Source: Diphasiastrum complanatum (lineage: Eukaryota > Streptophyta > Lycopodiopsida > Lycopodiales > Lycopodiaceae). From it: DNA of 64,000 nucleotides. The notes below the pieces were generated by a model, which was given only the letters and a program-made list of their open reading frames with translations, did no database searches and was not told the origin of the DNA. The DNA lies in NCBI GenBank assembly GCA_029204225.1, contig CM055112.1:42744339-42808338 (forward strand), read 5' to 3'. Shown here one piece after another: positions 23,641 to 35,785 of the stretch; position 1 is the stretch's first letter; the number at the start of each line of letters is the position of its first letter. The position numbers were made by a program, and so were the translations under genes.

Positions 23641-26600
23641 CAATTTTTACATGATACAACTATAGTACATCTATTTACAACACCTAAGGCTGATCTTAAC
23701 TTGATAAATGAAGCCTTTGGCAAGGCTTTAGTGAGTAGATCAGCAAGGCAATCTGAAGAAGACACATGATGTAGCTTGATCTCCTTTTCTTGAACCTTTT
23801 CCCTCACAAAATGGTGAGCAATCTCTATGTGCTTGCTCCTTGCATGGAATGTGGGATTGGTTGCTAATGCTTGGCTTGATTAGTTGTCACAAAATATTGT
23901 TGGCTTCTCCTCGGCCTCCATGACTTGGAATTCCACCAAAAGCCTCTTCAACCATAGAATCTCCTTTGTTGTGGATGTTAGTGCCTTGTATTCCGATTCG
24001 GTTGAAGATAGAGAGATAGTATCTTGCTTTTTGGAAAGCCAAGACACTATGCCACTGCAAAGAAAGGTAACAAAAGCACTTGTGGACCTCCTATCCACTT
24101 TATCACCTGCAAAATCAGCATCCAAATATGCCCTAAAGGCTAGGTTAGATCCATCATATAAAATGCCAAAGTTCTTGGTGGCCGAGATGTACCTCAACAC
24201 TCTTTTTGCATTTTTCCAATGACAAACCAATGGGTTTTGCATAGATTGGCTTAGTTTGCCTACACTATAACTTAGATCAGGTCTAGTTATAGTAAGATAG
24301 ATCAAAGAGCCTACAAGTCTCCTATATAGTGTGATGTCCTCAAAGGATGCTTCATCATCACTATTGGAAACTTTTACATTTTGCTCCGTAGGAGTTTCTA
24401 CTCCTTTACAATCTTTCATTTCAAACTTTTCTAAGATAGAAGAAGCATATTTAGATTTCCTCTTGAAACTTATATTTCTAATATGAAATGAAGATTACCA
24501 AGACCTACCATCTTAAACTCCTTAAACAATGCTACTTTTACTTCTTGTATACCATCAAGATCATTTCCACTAAGGATAATGTCATCAACATACAAAATGA
24601 GAATGATGATTTTATATAGATCCATTTGCACTCAAGTGGCTTTCTTCCTTGAGGAAGATCCACAAGCTTCCATGTATGATTCTCCATAAGAGTATCATAC
24701 TCCTTTTGCATGGCATCCCTCCATTCTTGTGACTCCATAGCTTCTTCAAAGCAACTTGGCTCATCAAACATAGAAGTTAGAAAAGTGTAAGAGGTAAGTG
24801 AATGTAGATCTTCCCTTTGTTCACCTTTGTCAACATAGGTGAGCCTTGAGGGTTCGGCCTTCCTTCTTGTAGATCTCCTTGGAGTCCTTGGATCTTGAGA
24901 TGGATCTTCAAGATCTTGATCACATGTAGGCTCCTCCTCAAACCTTACAAGATCCTTGACATAAGATGGACTAGAAGCTTTTTCATTCAACTTGAAATAG
25001 TTACCTTCATCAAAAGTAACATCTCTACTCACTAAAATCTTCTTAGTGACAGGATTATAGACTCTATATCCTTTGTTATTTTCAGCATAACCAACAAAGA
25101 TCCCTTTAATAGAAGTAGGATCATCCTTTTTTCTTGTATCTAATGCTTGAAAAACATAGCAAGTAGATCCGAAAATTCTTAGATCTTTAAGATTCGGCTT
25201 CTTACAAAATAGAGTCTCATAAGATGTTATGCCTCCAATGGGCTTACATGGCAATCTATTACACAAATAAGTTGCACAAATAATAGCCTCTCCCCAAAAG
25301 GACTTAGGTAGAGATGCATCTAACCTTAAAGCCTTAGCACAATAACATAGTGTTCTATTCATCCTCTCGGCTATTCCATTTTGTTGAGGACTATAAGTAC
25401 ATGTAAGTTCTCTCTTAATGCCATTGGATTTACAAAACTCTATCATCTTGGTGGAAATATACTCTCCACCATTATCACTCCTCAATACTTTAATTCTAGC
25501 ATCAAGTTGATTTTCAACTAGAGTTTTGAACTTAACAAAAGCTTCAAACACTTTACTTTTGGAATCCAAAAGTTCAATCCAAGTGTATCTAGAGTAATCA
25601 TCAATAAAAGATACATACATAGATGCACCTCCATTAGATTCTTGAGAAAAAGAGTGCACATCACTATTAATAAGGTCTAATGCTTTTGTAGATCTAGTGG
25701 AAGAGATATCAAAAGGTAGCTTGCGTGCCTTTGAGAGGCTACAAGCTTCACAACTCTTTCCACACTTTGAGAGTGTCTTTGGAAGCCAAGAGCAAGATCC
25801 TTGATGCATAGCATCTCCATAGATTTGAAGTTTGGGTGGCCCAACCTCTTATGCCAAAGCTCCACTTGATTGAGCTCCTCCTTCATCATGTTCACTCTTC
25901 CAAGAAAAACATTAGCATCAAGCTTAAAAAGCCTTCCTTGCTTGAATCCCTCTACAATGCAAGTATTATTCATCATTATGGAGCAAACTCCTTGCTTAAA
26001 ATGGACATCTAAGCCATCATCCATCAATTGTCCTACACTTAACAAATTCTTAGTGAGTGTAGGAACATAGAGTACATTATCAAGATCTACTCTTCTAGAG
26101 GATCCAAGACTTAAGGGAATAGTTCCCACTCCATCTATTCTACATTCTTGATCACTTGCTGTTAGAATAGACTTTTTACAACCTACAAAAGGTACAAGAG
26201 TTGAGAAAAAATTCTTTTGGAATGTCATGTGGCAACTAGCCCCACTATCAATCCACCATGTGTCATTGGAGTAGCTCTTTGATGTTGATGTAGAAGCCAT
26301 CAAGGATGAATCCACTTCATCCTCATCTTCCTCAAGAGTGAGGTTGCCTTGTTTGCTCTCTCCTTGTGCATTCTTCTTCTTGAAACACTCGGATGCAAAG
26401 TGCCCCTTCTTTCCACAAAAGAAGCTCTTGAGTTTGGCTTTGTTCTTCTTTCCACCTTTGGAGCTTGATGGTTGATCATCATTCTTGGTCTCCTTGTGTT
26501 GGATCTTCTTCTTTGACTTTGCCTTTCCCTTGCTTGAGAAGTTGGCCTTCTCATCACCATCATGCAACTTTAAGGATCCAATCCTTTTCTTGACATGAAG

Positions 26601-27170
26601 GATCCTACTCTCCTTGGCTACAAGCACACTATGAAGCTTGTCTATGGAAGGTAGTGCATCTTGAATAGCAAAGCTTTGTACAAGATTGGAGAACTCATCT
26701 CCAAGACCATTCAAGATGATTTGAACAAGTTCATCATCATGAATACCCTCACTAATGATGGAAAGTTCTTTGTTGAGAGATTTAATTCTCAAGACATACT
26801 CTTGAGCACTCTCATCATTCCCTCTAATGCTTTGAAGAACTTTATTTCTAATCATAAGCACTCTAGAGGTATTTTTGGATTCATAAATCCCTTTGAGGTA
26901 GTTTCATGCCTCCTTGGCCGAGGTACAAGATGCTACTTCCTTTAGAAGTTCATTACTAACATTCATTTTCAAGCAATGTAATGCTAGTCTAGCTCTCTTT
27001 TTGTACCTCACTTGATCTTGACCTCCTTGAGGTTATTCTTCCTCTCCTATGACAAGATCAAACATATCTTGGAGCACTAGTAGTGACTCCATTCTTACTT
27101 TCCAAGTTGAATAATTATTAGAATTTAGCCTTTCACTAGCCTCAAGAAGATAGGCTCCAATTGAACCCAT
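23641..27170 (-). pseudogene. Copia C gag-pol, inactivated
   Basis: Reading leftward: gag starts at ATG 27170 (LNSNNYSTWKVRMESLL) and has TAA near 27033 and TGA at 26904 in place of sense codons. It then runs open through the capsid region, a knuckle with its first Cys changed (SFFCGKKGHFASEC), protease WWIDSGASCHM and pre-integrase LWHKRLGHPN. After a shift near 25700-25800 the integrase follows, with INSDVHSF, LRSDNGGEY and QQNGIAERMN. RT is missing between KWIY and the segment before YVDD: about 413 bp are gone at 24612-24615 relative to C2, shifting the frame. The RT end and RNase H lie at 23641-24419, with TAA at about 23880 replacing a Gln codon. Not functional. Confidence 0.9.
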
Positions 27171-27770
27171 TCTAACTAGTAACAAGTACAACAGATGTAC
27201 TATTCAAAGGCTCTTCCTTTTTTCTTTCTCAGAATTTAGCTAAATGCTACTTTCTTGAATCTCACTAGACTCAAGAAGCAAGATCTATAATGATCTTGAA
27301 CTCAAAAAGATTTTGGGAAAGTGTATTCTACACAATCTATTCACTTAGAATCTTGGATTTGATTTTTGGAAGTGCCAATGCCTTCCTATGATGTTTAGAA
27401 TTGGTTTTAGTTTCACTCTTGAACTAAAAACATAAGCCTCAAACTCTCTCACAAGGATTTGTAAGTTTAATAAGATTCTAACACCATTTACTCATCAAAT
27501 CTATAATGGAAACAATAGTTTTTCATAAGCACATCACTCTACACAACTTGTTTGAAGCTCAAATATTGAAAAAACACAAAGTTTTGGTGAAAGTACAACT
27601 CCAGCAGCCTCTCACACGTGTGAGAAGTACTTCTGAACTTTACACACTAATCTGAACCTCAACATCACAAGTAAACTATTAGTAAAGGTTGCTCTCCTTC
27701 AAAGTGACTCTAGCACCAATGCTTTCACCAAAATGAATATTCTTGGATCATCAATCAAGCTCTTTGACTT

Positions 27771-27783
27771 GGCTCTGATACCA
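27771..27783 (-). other. Primer binding site of Copia C
   Basis: ggctctgatacca on the plus strand reads TGGTATCAGAGCC on the minus strand, directly against the 5' LTR at 27784. Met-tRNA type. Confidence 0.9.
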
Positions 27784-28383
27784 TGTCAAATTTCAGAGTT
27801 TATGGACTGAAATTGATCTACAAATGATCACAAAGAGTGATTGGTATCTTGGGATCTTGATCTATATCAAGACTAGCTTCCAAATCTAGCTTCTACTTGA
27901 CAATCTTTGTGTTTCCAAGCAAGAACAATAAAAAAGATGATCCACGGCTTCACACGTGTGAAGTACAGCTACTGTATGGCCTGATAATAGAGAAATAGTT
28001 TACTTATCATTTACAAAGCATTCATCCACAAAGAAAGTGCTTAAGAGAGTCAAAACACAATGATAGCTTCACAAACCAAGATTTCTCATCATTAGCTCAA
28101 TAATGGATCCATCATGGATCAAGTACAAATTCACCATAATCTCTCTCTAAGCTTCATCCAGCACGTGTAGGATAGCTCATTATACTTATCCATATCCACT
28201 TTGGATAAGATCTATCAAGTTTGCCACATCATCCATTGGTGGTTTGTGTTGACCTTCTAGATTCCTACAATCTAGGACCTAACTCCTATAATTTAGGAGA
28301 TGTCATATTAGACTCAAATGAAAGCTAATCAATATAGATCTGAATATTAAAAGTGTCATTTCACACGTGTGGACAGGTCCTCA
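27784..28383 (-). repeat. 5' LTR of Copia C, truncated
   Basis: 600 bp matching the 3' LTR at 22968-23632, with scattered differences. The match stops near 28383, after gtggacaggtcctca. The last 65-70 bases of the LTR (plus-strand view) are absent, so no target duplication can be tested. Confidence 0.88.
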
Positions 28384-28737
28384 TTCTTTTTCTCTCCAAA
28401 ATGCACATTGGTGTGTTTTTTGGATTTTTTGGCTGATTGGTTTGGGTTTCAAGCCCTTAGAGGCTGTTCGAGGCCTCCTCTAACCTCTCACAACTCCTTC
28501 GCTAGCTGTGAACAGTCCAAACACAAAAAAAATACAGAAAACTAACTCTAAACACCCAAAAATCTACCTAAAACTACTCTAAAAAACAAGAAAATAGCTA
28601 AAATGCAGCTAAACTAGTTAGTGGAAACCTATCCCCGGCATCGGCGCCACTGTAGGGTCGAAGATCTTGCGTATTATAACCCTCCCGCCTGTCAACAAGG
28701 GTTAGATCACTGGATAGGTACCTAACTATGCATATTT
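28384..28737 (-). mobile_element. Fragment of a Gypsy 5' end with Asp-tRNA primer site
   Basis: At 28632-28649 the minus strand reads TGGCGCCGATGCCGGGGA, one base from the complement of the plant Asp-tRNA 3' end (TGGCGCCGTTGCCGGGGA) used by Tat/Athila-type Gypsy elements. To its right, 28650-28737 would be the end of that element's 5' LTR; to its left, 28384-28631 is the start of the leader. Both sides are truncated. It could belong to the B/D family, whose own primer site is not visible elsewhere, but that is a guess. Confidence 0.6.
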
Positions 28738-28965
28738 GACAGTGACGCTTTAAGAAAAAATTGACTAGCAAAAAGACGACAGTGTCAAGTCTTGTAGTGT
28801 GAGAAAATTCTCGACACTATTGTCAAACTCTGTGTATTTCTGCAGACTGTGTAAAAACACTATAATTCTGCAAACTGTATAAAAGACGGGAGAATCCGCA
28901 AAACTGGATAAACAGTTGGATGAATATTAAAAACCGATTAGTCGATTAGTAGGAATAATCCAACA
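28738..28965 (-). repeat. Truncated LTR of the H family, minus strand
   Basis: Ends caaca at 28965 followed by ctccg, the reverse of gggagTGTTGGATTATTC at the H 3' LTR (52586 on). The internal text (gacactattgtcaaa, ctgcagactgtgt, gataaacagttggatga) matches 52600-52740 reversed and also 53934-54047. Only 228 bp of the LTR remain. Confidence 0.7.
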
Positions 28966-29440
28966 CTCCGTTTATTCCTTCATCTTCACAACACCAGCAG
29001 GTACGGTACATGCCAACGTACCAGTCAATAGGAATATCAGATTATCCTTCTAACACCCTCGCAGAGCATAGTAAGCATTGCCAAACCACCACTGCCGCAC
29101 TTCCAGACATCCTCCGCCTCACTGATAAATGAGCTCAGAGCCCTATATCATGACTGCCACCAATATCATCCTGCCACACTCATCGTCTGTTATAACACGA
29201 CCTTGGCTCATTATAATGCCATTGTCCAAGATCCATCCATCAGACATCCCTGCCAGATTTCTGACTTTTCGTTCATCGAATCCGCCTCCACCTTTGACTA
29301 CCAACAACTTCAGCTAACTTTCTTTCACTTCGACCTCAAAATTGGTAGAGATCGCACGTTATTGTGTTTTCTGGAAGAATCACTGCTGGGATATCAGTAG
29401 TGATAACCTGGCTCTAATACCATGTCGCAGAAGCGAGACC
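28966..29440 (+). other. Region upstream of the third copy of the Gypsy domain
   Basis: No clear gene. One frame at 29203-29397 reads as plausible protein (YNAIVQDPSIRHP, FDYQQLQLTFFHFDL) and could be an upstream part of the same third-frame protein. I could not align it with the copy in D. Confidence 0.3.
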
Positions 29441-30180
29441 ATGTCCGAACTCGAGATTACATCTCCTCCTCATGGCCTCTCACCATCTCACGCCATCTCA
29501 CCACCTCGTGCCAGTTCTCCTCCTCGTGTTTCTTTCCCATCTCACACCTCCTTCTCACCCCCCAAATCTGATTTTCCATCAATTTTCACAGTTCCTCCTC
29601 GCCCAGTGGATAACCTACCTGATCTTGTGGCGGTGTTCAAACATTGGTATAATAAAAATTTTAAGGTACCTGACTCAGAGCAACCATCCCTCTTCAAAAA
29701 AAAATATCCAGACATCAGTACTAGAGGCTATATACTACTAGGAAAGCTCGAGGAGCTACTCAAAAAGAAGCCGACCGATATCCTTTCGCTACTGCACCCT
29801 CAACCAGAGTGGAGGAGGGTGATACTTTTATGCAACCCAGTGTTTATCAAAGAATATCTTATGGCTCCTGCGGTTCTACGGGCAGATCTAGCTTACCACC
29901 CAATGTCTAGAAGATGATCTTGGTCAGCCTTGCAGACTCCCAGCGTTAGGGCCTACAACTGGCCAATCATAAAGTCATCAAAGGGTTAGAGCACAACCAT
30001 CAAATTCCAACGAGCGCTCAACCACTTTCTGACCAATGCGGCTAATTCTCCAGATCTGATTGTACTAGAAGCGCGCCCTGTAGCAGGTTTCACCAGCCAA
30101 AAATTGTCCCAAATTTGGCCCTACAATACCCAAATGGCGAATGTAGCCCATCAACTAGGTCACCCGCACTCTGCTCGATA
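29441..30180 (+). pseudogene. Third copy of the Gypsy third-frame C-terminal domain
   Basis: From ATG 29441 (MSELEITSPPHG) there is a Pro/Ser-rich start. The domain proper follows from about 29600: LFKKKYPDIS, LLHPQPEWRRVILL, YLMAPAVLRADLAYHP, YNWPIIKSSKG and FQRALNHFLTNAANSPDLIV. A TGA at 29915 and a TAG near 29985 lie in the same frame. Order and spacing match element B (12426-12860), especially P-Q-P/S-E-W, the LR...P block and NWPIIKS. It stands apart from any visible pol or LTR. It shows that the domain is a multi-copy Gypsy-associated protein, not a one-off sequence. Function unknown. Confidence 0.6.
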
Positions 30181-30190
30181 GAATGGTAAT

Positions 30191-30759
30191 GAAAACACCC
30201 CAAAACATGTTTCTCCCTTAAATAAAAAATAAAAAACAAAATAGTGTAAAAAAAACTTAATTTTCAAAATTAAAATTTAAAAAAATAACATAAAAAAATG
30301 ATAGTACAAATAGCTGTAACTTGTAAAAAAACTAGATATTCAAAAAAATAAAAAATAAATAAAAAGAATATTGTTAAAAATGGTGCTAAATCTTAAAAGA
30401 ACCGTAATACAAACTTAAACCCTCTAAAAAATTTAAAACCCTACAAAAAAAATCTAGAAAGCGTTGAAAGAATTTAACCTTAATGAAAAAAACATAAAAA
30501 ATAAAATTGTAAACTAGTAAAAGATCTTAAATAAATACAAAAGTAATAATAACGACAAGACAAAAAGTTCACAAAACATATAAAAAAGTCAAGGACTAGG
30601 GGCTACAGACTAAGGGACAAGGGTTAGGGTTAAGGGCTAAGGGCCTAGGGGCAAGAGCCTAGGGGTATAAATTATGGGCAAAATGCTAAGGCTAAGGGCC
30701 TAGGGGCAAAGGCCAACAACCAACGGCTATGGGATAAGGGCTACGAGTTAAGGGCCACT
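30191..30759. repeat. A-rich tract and degenerate AGGGCT minisatellite
   Basis: 30200-30590 is extremely A-rich with no frame. From about 30590 to 30759 imperfect units of aagggctaagggcc, gggcctaggggcaa and gggttagggtta follow one another. The array resumes at 36286-36310 (ggctaagggccaagagctaaggg), so element F was inserted into it. Some units resemble plant telomere repeats (TTTAGGG) but are too irregular to be a telomere. Confidence 0.65.
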
Positions 30760-30764
30760 GGCTA

Positions 30765-31314
30765 TGTCATGTGCTGCATGTAATTAGCCCATGAGCTTAC
30801 TAATGAATTGCCAAATATGGCCATGGAGCTAAAGTAGACTAGAGTTAGTCATTAGGACAGTTAATAAGGTGGCTCGAACAACCTCGTTATATTTGTGAAT
30901 AGCGGACTTGTAAGGCCCAAATTAGCCAAATAAGGTCCCAAACTTATAGCAGAAGCACAAATGACCACTATAAATAGCTAAGATCTTGCTAAATTTGGAG
31001 GCTATTGTTCATTTTGTAATTTGGAGTTTTAAGAGATCTTGGAGCTTCTCTTGGAGAGCTTTCTTGATGAAGAAAGTGGTTCATGTGCTTAAAATCACAT
31101 GAGAGCTATGATCATGCTCTAGAATCAGGCCCTATCTTGTGAATGATCAATAATCATGAATAAAAATACCTTACTTTGTCTATTTTGGTGAAGTTTTGCT
31201 ACTTTTAGCTATCTTCTTGATTTTTGACTAGTTTCTTGATTTCTTGCATTTCCATTGTAGTTTGATGTTTAATGAATGGATTAGACATTTGGATGCTAAG
31301 GTTGGCACATGACA
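30765..31314 (+). repeat. 5' LTR of element F
   Basis: Starts TGTCATGTGCTGCATG and ends GGTTGGCACATGACA. It is 50 bases longer than the 3' LTR because of a segment around 31124-31180 (atcaggccctatcttgtgaa...) absent from the other copy. There is a TATA-like ataaatag near 30972. Confidence 0.9.
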
Positions 31315-33387
31315 AAGTTTGGTATCAGAGCATTAGATCCTTTCATCATCAGATTTGGTGGATTTTGTTAAGTTTGGTAGAGTTTCTTATTTTAGTTTCT
31401 TGATTTTTCAATTTCCAGCAAATTCTGATTCAATTTTTGACCATTTTTTCTTCCCTTTTTTTTTTTGTGTAATTTCTTGTTGTAGATCTGTAGATCTCTC
31501 TTTTAGCTTTCTGGAGGTACTAAAATTTTCTGATTTGGAGCTATAATGGCCAAGTTATGGCCATTTTAGTGTTTTCTTTCCAATTTTAGCTAGTTGTAGT
31601 TTTTGCAGTCTGTTTTCTCCATTTTTAGCTGAATTTTTGGCCAAACTTGTGAGTGTAATTCTATAGGATTGTAGATCTCAGTCTTAGCCTGAATCTGAGC
31701 CAATTTCCAGCCAATTTGGTTGAGAATTGACTGAGATATGACAAATCTTGTGGAAGAGGTCAAATGTTAGCTTTGGTAGGAAATTTGGGAGAGAAGTGAC
31801 TTCAACCTTTCATGCTTGAAGTTCTATTTCTTTGTAGATTTGTTTTCAGTTCTTTCGTTTTGAAGTTTCGTCTTAAAAAATATTTTAGGAAAAAAATGCC
31901 CTTACCGTAAACCCTAATTTGACCTAACCCTAAACCCTAACCTGACCTAACTCACTCCCACGCGACCTCTCAGCTTCACGCGACCTCCCAGTATCAGTTC
32001 TTGCTCTTCCTCTTGGGATTTCTGAGTGCTGTATTTTACAAGTGATTGAGTGTTGGCTCACGGCTGGTCCTTGCTTATCAACGATGACGCCCTGTTAATC
32101 CGAGTTATGATTCTGAATTCTTGAAGTCCACCGAAATCTGTGAGCGAGACAAGCCAAGGAGATCAAATTTTCTCTTTGTCTGCGCATACATCTCTTCCAA
32201 TCGCTCCAGTTCCAATCGCCACCATCTTCATAGTAGGTGTCTTCGGCATTGACAGGAACCTCCAGAAGCTCGCACTCCCTGAATCTCTATCACGGCCACG
32301 GTAGGTGCAAGAGGATCGGGCAAAATGGGATAATTACTCTACATCACCTATTGCAAATTGCCATAGCTGCGCTCTGCTACAGTCGCGCTCTACTGTGTAC
32401 TAGCAGGGACCGTTGCAATCGTGCCTCACTGCACAAATATGCCCATCAGCAAGAGCTCAAATAATTCCCAGGATCAGTGCTCAAGCGGATGCTGGAGACG
32501 TCCGACTGATTGACACCGATCAACCCGATTGCTTCATCTGCAATAACTCCCGATTCCTGCATCGACGATTTGAACACAGGCAGTTTCAAGTAACATAGCG
32601 CCTCTGATCCCGGCCGACATACACTTGCAAAAAAAAACGCCAGGGACATCTCCTTCGCTAGCAAACGAGCGTCGATGCCCTCTCTCCGTCGCTCAGGTAG
32701 CCGATGCCCTCTCTACGTCGGTCAGGTATCCGACCCCGTTCCTCTCTCTCTCTCAAAACGTCGGTTGAGATCCTCTCTCTCTAAAAAACGTCGATTTAGA
32801 TTTTTTCTCTCTTACTTGAGATCCTCCCAAAATCTTTCCAGCACCCAAACTTGCCGTCATTTTTAAGATTTCTACGGTCATCTTTCTTCAACGGTTCAAT
32901 GCTCCAAAGAAACCAAACTTTTTTATAAAGGTCCCTTTCTAAGTTTGTAATTTCCCTGTCTTCGTGTAGCTTTAATTTTTGTGTTTAACGTCGAAATTCA
33001 GTGCTTTAAGAACACTCAGTTCACTGCGCTGAGTACAATGGTCATCATTTCGTCATCATTATGTACTTCTTATTTTTAATTTTATTTTAGGCCCTTTATT
33101 GTCCTAAGTTGTTTACACTTTATGCTTTATTCATTCAATTGATCATATCTCATCCGTTTGAGCTCGGATTTCAGTGATGTAGAAAGCAAGTTTCATTAGC
33201 TCAACAAGATTGTCAGTGTAGAAGTCTTATTTGGATCAAAATTTGACCTTTTCAAAAGTCCTTTTTACTCATGCTTATTGTTACCGCTTAACTGCACCTT
33301 GTTAAAACTGGTTTCTATACCATTTCCAAATTCTTCCCAAGATTGCAATCCACAATTACAAGATTTAGTTATTCCACATCGACTCTA
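31315..33387 (+). other. Leader of element F
   Basis: About 2.1 kb between LTR and reading frame, with the primer site at 31320-31331. It contains a T-rich stretch to 31900, taaccctaa-type repeats near 31900-31940, and a CT-rich section (32690-32870) with cgtcgg and ctctctct motifs. These resemble the leader of element E at 48965-49200 read on the minus strand. No convincing gene. Confidence 0.5.
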
Positions 33388-35392
33388 ATGGATTGGCGTT
33401 ATGAACAAGAGGATGACGATCAGTCATACTGTGATGGCGATTATGACAATGATGTGGGGGAATATTGGGATCAAGGCGATGGTTACATCGAAGATTCCGA
33501 TCAAGGTGACAGTAACATTGAAGATTATGACCAAGGTCACAACATCGCTGATGGCAATCAGTATCAAGACCATAACGACGATTTTGCTAATGATGATCAG
33601 TATCAGAACTACAACGATACTTCAGAACTTGACCATTACTCTGAATATTTCAACAACGATCAACAAAATGAAGAACAACACGAACCAGTCATTGAAGATG
33701 GCTCTGCATATGAAGCAGTTGAACCATTTGATGGTTAGGTTGAACTAGAGTTCAATGATGGTGATTATCAGGATTAAGATCAATTCCAATTTACTATTGA
33801 GGATCAGTTTGAAGCGATAAGCGTGACTGAGCAACAACAGGTGCATTGTGGAGCAGAAGATCACTATGAGCCCATGGATCAATTTTATGATCTTGAAGAA
33901 CTCAAAAGACGACGTCACCATGTTGCAGAACAACATTTCGATCATAATGAGGATGATAATGTTGATTATGAGATCTATGAAGATGCCTATGAAAGTGAAG
34001 AAATTGACAGCAATGAAGGGTGTTCTCTCTATGCCACTACATGTATGACTAGTCCTTCTTTGATGGGAACTTCATTTGCCGATGCAAATGATTTTTATGG
34101 AGGGAAGGAATATTAATATGGCTAGTGGAGCGACAATTTCCAATCCCTATGTCAATCTTGTGGGAAGTCTAACGCCATCAACTCAACAACAGTGGGTCAA
34201 TATTCATGGAAGATCAAATAATAGCGTAGACCCTACTATCAGTAAAGTGAGTGGTGGAACAAAAGAAATATTAGGTACACTTTTAATTGCAATACAGGAT
34301 AGTACCGAACAAATGAAACAAACAGGACAACAACTACAAGAAAGGTTAGAGCGAAGATGGGAAGAAATGTACAACAAGGTGGTCGCTCGTTTTGACTCTA
34401 TCTTGCAATCGACTGGTATTCCACAACAGCCAATTGATATTCGAACTACTAATCCTGAATTGTGTACCACTGTTGATGTCTACAGAACAACGCTTCTTTT
34501 AGTCCAAGGGCAAACTTCCAAGCCAAAGGCAGATATCGATTGAGATGTTTTGAGCAAACAAGATCATGAATCTTTTGATGAAGCTGATGATTTCAAGGAA
34601 GAAAGCAAAATTCTTAATATTGATCTATCTTCCACGGAAACAAATCAATATCAGCAAAGCACCAATGGACAAGTGGATGAAGACCAACTTGAGAATCTAG
34701 ATCAAGTATTGTCCAACATTTGTAATGATTGGGACCAAGGTCAAAATAAGGGGGTATACTATGGGCTAAACAAACTTCTACATGAGCAGAACAAACTCCT
34801 ACAACTGTAGTTAAATTATGGAGTATAAATCAATTGCCGAGAATTATGCTCTACTCCACAAATCAGTGGTTACGACCATATTATTGATAATGATCTATAT
34901 GGAATTATTCCTAAACATGGATCAAGCGAGCGATATAACATTGATGCAAAATTCAAATACCAATACAACAACAAGCTTTTTGATGATGAAATTGGTATCA
35001 ACATTGTTCCAATGAAGTCAATAATAAGAGATCCATCCAAAGATCTGAAGCAGATCTGCACCGAGCTACCAATCAATGAATCTAATGTGATATTGATAGG
35101 AGTTGGTGCAAAATCCTTGAATATTCCGGCGTTGGGGAATGTCATCAATCCTATCAACAAGGAAAACATGTTAACTTGGAAACTAAATTCAAAACCGTCA
35201 AATTCCTTGTGTACAGATGACCAAAAAGATCCCTACACTGCATGGGATTTGATGAATTTGAATGTGGGATGCTTGGCTCTAATAACTGCTCTGGAGCTAG
35301 AAATCGATACCACTATGCTACATCAAGGAGCTATGCATAAGGCTATAGCACCGGAAGCAGGGACAAAAAAAGATGCATCTGGAATTGGATAG
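33388..35392 (+). pseudogene. Acidic protein frame of element F, decayed
   Basis: Starts MDWRYEQEDDDQSY at 33388 and is very rich in Asp, Glu, Gln and Asn, with repeated DQGD/DQGH units (about 33470-33545). The frame is broken by stops at 33736 and 33776 and shifts near 34100. It continues through a coiled-coil-like segment (QMKQTGQQLQERLERRWEEM) with stops at 34541 and 34808, and ends KKDASGIG at 35390, close to the KGIG end of the acidic frame in element E. No enzyme motif is visible. Intact, it would be about 670 codons. Function unknown; a structural role is only a guess from its place in a non-autonomous element. Confidence 0.6.
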
Positions 35393-35785
35393 CCCCCATC
35401 CAATCAAGGAAGATACTGAGGAAGAAGACTTTCGAATGTCTGTTGCTTGGATCTTGTCAACCCATGCAAAACTAATGCAACTTGAGACTTTCCTGTGTTT
35501 CATTAATCTCTTCTTCAGTGATCTTATCAAATCTATGGGAATAGTTGTAGATCAAAGGTTCTTTATGAAGATTTCTCATTGCAACCTTGTTCTACGCTAA
35601 AAAGTTGAGGCAACAAAATTTGATGGTAGATGGCTACTGACAAGAATAATACAAGAAAAGATGTTTCTTACTCAAGTTGGCCAAATATCTTTGACTACCA
35701 CCAACGGATTCATGAAGCATGGCACTCAACAGAAGAGCTACATGGTCTTCATTTTTGAGGGCAAAAATGCTTATAGTAAGGGGAG
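35393..35785 (+). other. 3' internal region and purine tract of element F
   Basis: No gene. The last 45 bases (tcttcatttttgagggcaaa to agtaaggggag) match the end of element E (minus strand, 45428-45475), showing a shared 3' terminus. The purine tract is 35775-35785. Confidence 0.6.

Larger units (their letters stand above)
22968..28383 (-). mobile_element. Copia element C, minus strand, defective
   Basis: LTR retrotransposon on the minus strand with its 3' LTR at 22968-23632, pol remnants between, primer site at 27771-27783 and its 5' LTR at 27784-28383. The 5' LTR lacks about its first 70 bases (element orientation), being cut off where a Gypsy fragment begins at 28384. A second member of the family (C2) lies at 60721-63660. 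Two nonsense changes in gag, a stop in RNase H and an RT deletion make it non-autonomous. It landed in the 3' LTR of Gypsy D. Confidence 0.92.

Noticed and set aside
29412-29426. Reverse primer-site-like ctctaatacca before ATG 29441
   Set aside because: It differs from the usual ctctgatacca and no LTR follows; the sequence after it codes for the Gypsy third-frame domain.
30590-30760. Telomere or subtelomere
   Set aside because: Units are irregular (mostly AGGGCT/AGGGCC), only a few match TTTAGGG, and retroelement DNA continues on both sides.
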